A stretch of DNA of 32,965 nucleotides. It comes from Theodoxus fluviatilis. Its lineage: Eukaryota > Mollusca > Gastropoda > Cycloneritida > Neritidae. Every line of letters starts with the position of its first letter. The stretch's first letter is position 1. Shown piece by piece: positions 32,936-32,965 of the stretch. Under the pieces are notes generated by a model that saw only the letters and a program-made list of their open reading frames with translations, made no database searches and was not told the DNA's origin. A program made the position numbers and the translations under genes. Location of the stretch: NCBI GenBank assembly GCA_034096865.1, contig JAWQFJ010001843.1:5001-37965 (forward strand), read 5' to 3'.

Positions 32936-32965
<30 letters not shown>
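32936..32965. repeat. CT microsatellite at the right edge
   Basis: Begins directly after the LINE TTCG tail and runs off the window. Confidence 0.95.

Overview
The window is animal nuclear DNA. It has split zinc-finger exons with GT-AG borders, decayed non-LTR retrotransposons and very heavy tandem-repeat content, with no bacterial operon structure. The LINE types and the dispersed element packed with TGACCTTGA motifs resemble repeats I associate with molluscs, probably a gastropod. That placement is inference, not measurement. By rough addition, about half of the 33 kb is simple or tandem repeat.

The only confident host gene is a Kruppel-like factor of the KLF6/7 (Drosophila luna) type on the minus strand. 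One exon (20484 down to 19602) begins with the KLF6/7-type segment [13 protein letters not shown] and carries a long acidic tract, Ser-rich and His-rich stretches, a TALKLVA motif and zinc finger 1. The last exon (9775 down to 9588) carries fingers 2 and 3 and the stop codon. The phase-1 intron between them is 9,826 bp and is almost entirely one 12/13-bp tandem array of about 9.2 kb (10081-19290), plus a 29-bp array lying against the 3' splice site. The exon for the extreme N-terminus was not found and probably lies beyond the right edge.

Layout from left to right: a CT run (1-82); a 2.7-kb array of a 33-bp unit (461-3136); unique-looking DNA; a GA run (4152-4399); about 5 kb downstream of the KLF gene without a recognisable gene but with clustered TGACGTCA sites and small duplications; the KLF gene with its satellite-filled intron; a 13/14-bp minisatellite; a 600-bp compound tetranucleotide run ending at a 22-N assembly gap; one partial and one complete head-to-tail copy of an element of about 881 bp full of nuclear-receptor-type half sites; a G4-prone G run inside a diverged duplication; a 5'-truncated LINE on the minus strand (26140-27265); a 44/47-bp minisatellite; a small candidate coding exon with good splice signals (28756-28907, possibly COX6C-like, weak); a hexanucleotide array; an array built on the palindrome GTAGCTAC; and a decayed plus-strand LINE reverse transcriptase (31041-32935) invaded by CT runs.

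The very long open frames on the plus strand between 10 and 19 kb (up to about 2,100 codons) follow from a stop-free repeat unit and are not treated as genes. The most noteworthy biology is the KLF gene whose DNA-binding domain is split by a satellite that is G-rich on the sense strand. Others are repeat-supplied branch points at its acceptor, a 16-bp E-box/CRE palindrome in its coding exon, and the element packed with TCAAGGTCA sites.
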